The notes under the pieces: model-generated | What the model was told of the DNA's origin: nothing | The model's input: only the letters and a program-made list of their open reading frames with translations | The model's database searches: none | Origin: Deltaproteobacteria bacterium | GTDB taxonomy: Bacteria; Desulfobacterota; Syntrophia; Syntrophales; JAAYKM01 | NCBI GenBank assembly: GCA_012522415.1 | Contig: JAAYKM010000087.1 | Coordinates: forward strand, 1-34,701 | DNA: 34,701 nt | Reading direction: 5' to 3' | Shown here: piece after piece, positions 32,985 to 34,701 of the stretch | Numbering within the stretch: the stretch's first letter is position 1 | How the letters are laid out: each line of letters starts with the position of its first letter | Made by a program: the position numbers and the translations under genes

Positions 32985-33000
32985 AACAAAATACATGCCA
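32985..33000 (-). promoter_or_regulatory. Sigma-54 promoter of the ORP-like cluster
   Basis: Minus strand TGGCATGTATTTTGTT against the consensus TGGCACG-N4-TTGCW. It matches 6 of 7 in the -24 box and keeps TTG in the -12 box, with correct spacing. Transcription would start near 32975, just before the first NifX-like gene. Confidence 0.68.
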
Positions 33001-33080
33001 TCATTACCGCTATCTCTAAACAGGATATAACTAGCTGTATTGGTGTACGTTATAAGCATATCGTATTGGTTTTACCGTTT

Positions 33081-33106
33081 TTATAAATCCGGGAAGGGGT
33101 TTATAA
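33081..33106. promoter_or_regulatory. Inverted repeat, candidate activator binding site (UAS)
   Basis: TTATAAATCC (33081-33090) and GGGTTTATAA (33097-33106) form arms that match at 9 of 10 bases across a 6-bp spacer. It lies 81-106 bp upstream of the sigma-54 site, the usual distance for an enhancer-binding activator. The remaining 32975-33148 interval holds no gene. Confidence 0.55.
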
Positions 33107-33127
33107 TGCTACCTTTATATGGATTGA

Positions 33128-33145
33128 AGTCGCGTTTATGCGACT
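33128..33145 (-). terminator. Weak hairpin after the sigma-54 activator gene
   Basis: AGTCGC pairs with GCGACT across 6 nt just downstream of the activator stop. There is no clear T-run, so termination is uncertain. Confidence 0.3.
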
Positions 33146-33148
33146 CTT

Positions 33149-34492
33149 CTAGTGAGAGCGTTTGTGATTCGGCAGGACGATACCGAGGGATTTGATTTTC
33201 CGGAACAGGGTGCTTTTGTGGATACCCAGTTCTTTTGCTGTTTGGATGCGATTCCATTGATTCCGGCGCAGGACATTGGTCAGGAAAATGGCTTCCACAT
33301 CCTTGAAAGTCATCACTTCCGAATATTTCGAGGAATGCGGCGGGGGGACCTGCCGGACGGATTCCGGCAGGTGTTGCCGTTCGATAAGGTCCTTTTTGCA
33401 GAGAATGAAGGTGTGTTCGATAATGTTTTTCAGCTCGCGAATGTTACCGGGAAAATCATACGACATCAGGCAGGCCAGGGCATCGTCGGTCATGCCTTGA
33501 ATCTGTTTGGTCTGAAGGAGATTGAAATGCGTGATGAAATGTTCGATCAGGAGAGGGATATCCTCTTTCCGTTCCCGCAGGGGGGGTAATTCAATGCGCA
33601 TGACATTGATCCGGTAATAGAGATCCTCCCGAAATTTTCCTTCCCGCACCAGATCCTGCAAATGACGATTGGTTGCCGTGATCACACGAACATCGGTTCT
33701 GCAACTTTCCACACTGCCCAGGGGTTCATAGGTGCCCTCCTGCAATACCCTCAGAAGGCGGATCTGGAGGGCCGGGGAAATATCCCCGATCTCGTCGAGG
33801 AAGATGGTTCCTTTGTCCGCCAGTTTGAATCGTCCCGGATTATCCCGCTTGGCATCCGTGAAAGCCCCTGCCTTGTAACCGAAAAATTCCGATTCCAGCA
33901 GGGTGTCTGGTAACGCGCCGCAATTCACCACAACAAGGCGTTTGTTTTTTCGCAAACTGAGCTGATGGATGGCTTTGGCCAAAAGCTCCTTGCCTGTACC
34001 GCTCTCGCCTTCAATGAGGATCGTTGCGTTACTCTGCGAAATATCGGGCAGAATTTTGAACAGATCATGCATACGGTGGTTTTTGGAGATGAAATCCTCA
34101 AACCCGTAACTTCTCGATATCTCTTTTTTCAACGTCTCAACGACACTGATGTCACGAAATGTTTCCACCGCGCCGACAACGTTTCCCGAACGATCTTGCA
34201 AAACAGCCGTGGAAATACTGATGGGAATACGTTGTCCTTCAGCATTGACAATATGAACGGTTTTGTTGACGACGGGCTGTCCCGTTGTCAGGGTTTGCCT
34301 TATGGCGCAATCCTTTTCGCATATCTCCGCTTTCAGGACGTCCTTGCACAACTGCCCGATGGCCTCGCTTCGCTCGACTCCCGTAATCATTTCCGCAGCA
34401 TGATTGAATGAAGTGATTCGCCAATCATGGTCAACCGTAAACACACCATCCGCAATGGAATCCAGAATGAGATCACGTTTCTTTTCCACCAT
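33149..34492 (-). CDS. Sigma-54-dependent activator with cysteine-rich PAS domain
   Basis: Enhancer-binding protein of 447 residues with no receiver domain. The N-terminal PAS domain (8-115) contains three cysteines in the pattern C-x8-C-x3-C (Cys49, Cys58, Cys62), which could bind an Fe-S cluster or sense redox state. The AAA+ domain has GESGTGKE (162-169), a GAFTDA variant of the sigma-54 contact loop (209-214) and IFLDEI (230-235). The C-terminus is a Fis-type helix-turn-helix (IQTAKELGIHKSTLFRKI). ATG 34492 or TTG 34498 could start it; AAGG fits either. It lies upstream of the ORP-like genes on the same strand, and a cognate sigma-54 activator is known for Desulfovibrio orp operons. It is therefore the probable regulator. 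Confidence 0.9.
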   Translation of the reverse strand: MVEKKRDLILDSIADGVFTVDHDWRITSFNHAAEMITGVERSEAIGQLCKDVLKAEICEKDCAIRQTLTTGQPVVNKTVHIVNAEGQRIPISISTAVLQDRSGNVVGAVETFRDISVVETLKKEISRSYGFEDFISKNHRMHDLFKILPDISQSNATILIEGESGTGKELLAKAIHQLSLRKNKRLVVVNCGALPDTLLESEFFGYKAGAFTDAKRDNPGRFKLADKGTIFLDEIGDISPALQIRLLRVLQEGTYEPLGSVESCRTDVRVITATNRHLQDLVREGKFREDLYYRINVMRIELPPLRERKEDIPLLIEHFITHFNLLQTKQIQGMTDDALACLMSYDFPGNIRELKNIIEHTFILCKKDLIERQHLPESVRQVPPPHSSKYSEVMTFKDVEAIFLTNVLRRNQWNRIQTAKELGIHKSTLFRKIKSLGIVLPNHKRSH

Positions 34493-34664
34493 TTTCAAGA
34501 TACCTTAAGCGTATTTGCTTTCTGTTTTGAGGGCGGGGGGTTGTGTTCCCGCTGAATGCTGTTTCCTGCCGTATCTAGTCGGTTCTGAAAAAGTCTATTT
34601 TGATAAAGCGTCACCGTAAGAGATGGTTCTTTGATAATTAGAAAGCCATTGGAAAATTAGACGC

Positions 34665-34688
34665 AAAAAAGCGGCTGCCCACCGCAGC
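34665..34688 (-). terminator. Terminator of a gene beyond the right edge
   Basis: On the minus strand GCTGC (34688-34684) pairs with GCAGC (34678-34674); an overlapping GCGG/CCGC alternative exists. Six Ts (34670-34665) follow shortly after. It separates the activator gene from whatever lies to the right. The remaining 34499-34664 holds no gene. Confidence 0.5.
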
Positions 34689-34701
34689 AGCTTGGCAAAG
34701 T

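Overview
The window reads as a chromosomal segment of a strictly anaerobic, Gram-negative bacterium, most likely of the former Deltaproteobacteria (Desulfobacterota, Syntrophales-like). This placement is inferred from gene content and protein style: an OmpA-type outer-membrane protein, sigma-54 activators, a minimal SmsCB (SufCB-type) Fe-S assembly pair, an 'orange protein' (ORP)-like Mo/Fe-S cluster, and an E. coli-type dihydroxy-acid dehydratase expected to be oxygen-sensitive. I saw no insertion sequence, prophage, CRISPR array or rRNA. There is one tRNA, tRNA-Thr(CGT).

Layout, left to right. 1-3277 (minus): the 5' part of an OmpA-family gene, then aguB-aguA for putrescine synthesis from agmatine. 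3443-5709 (plus): tRNA-Thr with promoter and terminator, an Mrp/NBP35 ATPase and a DHH phosphoesterase. 5749-11435 (minus): mobB, an alanine racemase with a ~280-residue C-terminal extension of unknown function, two tandem D-Ala-D-Ala ligase paralogues (one with an altered metal-binding motif), a HExxH protein and an FmdB zinc ribbon. 11748-16991 (plus): a probable five-gene operon of HtrA protease, EndoIII/MagIII-like glycosylase, smsC, smsB and a PHP phosphoesterase, followed by a carboxyltransferase (pycB/oadA type). 18716-21659 (minus): a membrane histidine kinase and its NtrC-type regulator. 21810-24470 (plus): clpS-clpA behind a near-consensus promoter. 24702-30155 (plus): ilvBNCD behind a leader-peptide attenuator, closed by a strong terminator. 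30159-34492 (minus): cspA, preceded by a promoter and a terminator-ended leader RNA, then an ORP-like cluster and its probable sigma-54 activator.

The most interesting unit is 30661-34492. Two NifX/ORP-fold proteins, a MoaD/ThiS-like beta-grasp protein ending in GGG and an Mrp ATPase are co-directional. They lie downstream of a sigma-54 activator with a cysteine-rich PAS domain. Two sigma-54-like sites matching at 13 of 16 bases precede the first NifX-like gene and the MoaD-like gene, and a 10-bp-arm inverted repeat lies about 80 bp upstream of the first site. In Desulfovibrio the ORP genes are known to be controlled by sigma-54 and a cognate activator. The beta-grasp protein and the second promoter look like additions to that theme.

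Other regulated units can be read directly. The ilv operon has a 30-codon leader peptide dense in Val/Ile/Leu codons, complementary segments that can form antiterminator and terminator, and a second terminator before ilvB. The cspA gene may be preceded by an attenuated leader or a small RNA of about 115 nt.
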